Below are positions 62,977 to 64,000 of a DNA stretch of 64,000 nucleotides, in pieces. The notes under the pieces are model-generated. The model was not told where the DNA came from, ran no database searches, and worked only from the letters and a program-made list of their open reading frames with translations. The stretch spans positions 43,189 through 107,188 of the forward strand of contig NZ_JACBGE010000020.1 of NCBI RefSeq assembly GCF_021401345.1, in the 5' to 3' direction. Position 1 is the stretch's first letter. Each line of letters opens with the position of its first letter. The position numbers and the translations under genes are program-made. The stretch comes from Hydrogenophaga sp. NFH-34. GTDB taxonomy: Bacteria; Pseudomonadota; Gammaproteobacteria; Burkholderiales; Burkholderiaceae_C.

Positions 62977-63540
62977 ATGGGCAACCGACTCACACAGATC
63001 GCCACCCGCACCGGCGACGACGGCACCAGCGGCCTGGGCGACAACACCCGTCTGCCCAAGCACCACCTGCGCTTCCAAGCCATGGGCGACGTGGACGAAC
63101 TCAACTCGCACATCGGCCTGCTGCTGTGCGAAACACTGCCGGCCGAGGTGCGCACGCTGCTGGTCGAGATCCAGCACCAGCTGTTCAACCTCGGCGGCGA
63201 GCTGTCCATCCCCGGCTACGAACTGCTCAAGGCCGACGCGGTGCTGGCGCTGGACGAAGCGCTGGCCACGCACAACGCCCAGTTGCCGCGGCTGCAGGAA
63301 TTCATCCTGCCGGCGGGCACGCGCGCGGCCGCGCAGGCGCACGTGTGCCGCACCGTGGCGCGTCGGGCCGAGCGCCAGATCGTGGCGCTGGGGCAGGAGG
63401 ACACGGTGCGGGACGCGCCGCGCCAGTACCTCAATCGCCTGAGCGACCTGATGTTCGTGCTGGCGCGTGTGCTCAACCGCATGGACGGCGGCGACGACGT
63501 GTACTGGCAGAGTGCGCGGCTGGCGCAGGGGGGCGATTGA
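62977..63540 (+). CDS. ATP:cob(I)alamin adenosyltransferase (PduO type)
   Basis: The product has 187 residues. The N-terminal ATP motif TRTGDDGTSGLGDNTRLPK and the MGDVDELNSHIGLL segment define the family. RRAERQIVAL, with YLNRLSDLMFVLAR, completes the active site. It adenosylates cob(I)alamin to make coenzyme B12. ATG 62977 is the family start; a start at 62950 adds nine residues. It is divergent from the dehydrogenase and overlaps the following small gene. Confidence 0.93.
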   Translation: MGNRLTQIATRTGDDGTSGLGDNTRLPKHHLRFQAMGDVDELNSHIGLLLCETLPAEVRTLLVEIQHQLFNLGGELSIPGYELLKADAVLALDEALATHNAQLPRLQEFILPAGTRAAAQAHVCRTVARRAERQIVALGQEDTVRDAPRQYLNRLSDLMFVLARVLNRMDGGDDVYWQSARLAQGGD

Positions 63541-63887
63541 AAACCGGGTGGTGGGCGCTCGCGGCCGCTACCCTGTCCGGTGGCCCGGCGTTGGCGCGCG
63601 CACCGTCGGCGCCCGGCCCGGTGCAGACCGTGCGCTGGGTCTGTGAAGCGGTCTACCAGCCCTCGCGCGCAGTCTGGCCGCGCACCGTCGAGCTGGCGCA
63701 TGACGCCCAGCGCGTGACCGCGGTGCGTATCGACGGGCAGGCGGTCTACACCTTCCTGGTCGAAGGCACCACCGTGTTCACCTCGCAGGACAACGAGCGC
63801 ATCCAGTTCGACACCGCCGTCCGGAGCTGGCGCAGCGATTTCCGGGGCCTGGCCCAGTCGCAGGGCCGCTGCGAACCCACCGACTGA
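63537..63887 (+). CDS. Small secreted protein of unknown function
   Basis: The product has 116 residues from TTG 63537, which overlaps the adenosyltransferase stop as TTGA. GGGGGG lies upstream. The N-terminus KTGWWALAAATLSGGPALARA is a signal peptide. The mature part begins near APSAPGPVQ and has two cysteines (WVCEAVY and GRCEPTD), probably a disulfide across a small beta-rich domain. I do not recognise a family. Confidence 0.65.
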   Translation: MKTGWWALAAATLSGGPALARAPSAPGPVQTVRWVCEAVYQPSRAVWPRTVELAHDAQRVTAVRIDGQAVYTFLVEGTTVFTSQDNERIQFDTAVRSWRSDFRGLAQSQGRCEPTD

Positions 63888-63903
63888 GTAACCGTCTTGG
63901 AAG

Positions 63904-64000
<97 letters not shown>

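Overview
The window is a high-G+C stretch of a bacterial chromosome, most likely from a betaproteobacterium of the order Burkholderiales, family Comamonadaceae (Hydrogenophaga-like is my best guess). I base this on the sequence style of MinCDE, MnmG, ParAB and the polyamine genes, and on GC-rich repeats between genes that I associate with that family. No genus can be proved from the sequence alone. Genes are dense, often overlap by ATGA, and most are ordinary chromosomal genes. The only mobile-element sequence is an IS110-type transposase end cut by the right edge.

Layout. Positions 1-4035 hold an M48 lipoprotein protease, undecaprenyl-diphosphatase (uppP) behind a structured leader with a 24-codon upstream ORF, a CorC/HlyC-type membrane protein and a small lipoprotein. 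Positions 4046-5954 hold minCDE. Between minC and a Pat-type acyltransferase (6428-9103) lies an A+T-rich segment with four good DnaA boxes, an IHF-like site, a run of CTA trinucleotides and an AT-rich tract. This is the arrangement of a replication origin, although dnaA is not in the window. Positions 9370-17266 hold two tandem DXD glycosyltransferases, a UbiM-like hydroxylase, a Spy-like protein, a copper module (cueR, copZ, copA with two MerR-type promoters) and a hemerythrin gene with a small companion. Three FNR/DNR-like palindromes lie in this stretch.

Positions 18065-35263 form a polyamine island: agmatinase, PuuB, a MocR regulator, PuuD, PuuA, SpuC, a PotFGHI transporter, PuuC, PuuE/GabT and a second glutamine-synthetase-like ligase. 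Together they can import putrescine or make it from agmatine, then degrade it by the gamma-glutamyl route (PuuA, PuuB, PuuC, PuuD, PuuE) or by direct transamination (SpuC). A succinate-semialdehyde dehydrogenase was not found here.

Positions 35348-47249 hold a class II aldolase-like protein, a DUF2892 protein beside a Crp/Fnr regulator, cytochrome b561 with two YceI proteins, an mprF-acvB lipid pair, and a small cluster (FMN reductase, LysE, DUF1772, DUF6544, Crp-like regulator).

Positions 47318-53590 are the chromosome-partition locus mnmG-rsmG-lysE-parA-hydrolase-parB with four parS sites. Three of these are inside the mnmG and rsmG reading frames. A 419-bp, perfectly in-register inverted repeat lies directly after rsmG, and rsmG itself carries an in-frame insertion of about 40 residues. 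Positions 53694-61450 hold a surface module: CsgG-like lipoprotein, Sel1 lipoprotein, a YadA-type trimeric adhesin and a divergent 1159-residue BTAD/cyclase-like/AAA/TPR regulator. The right end holds a D-lactate/glycolate dehydrogenase, a cob(I)alamin adenosyltransferase, a small secreted protein and the transposase end.
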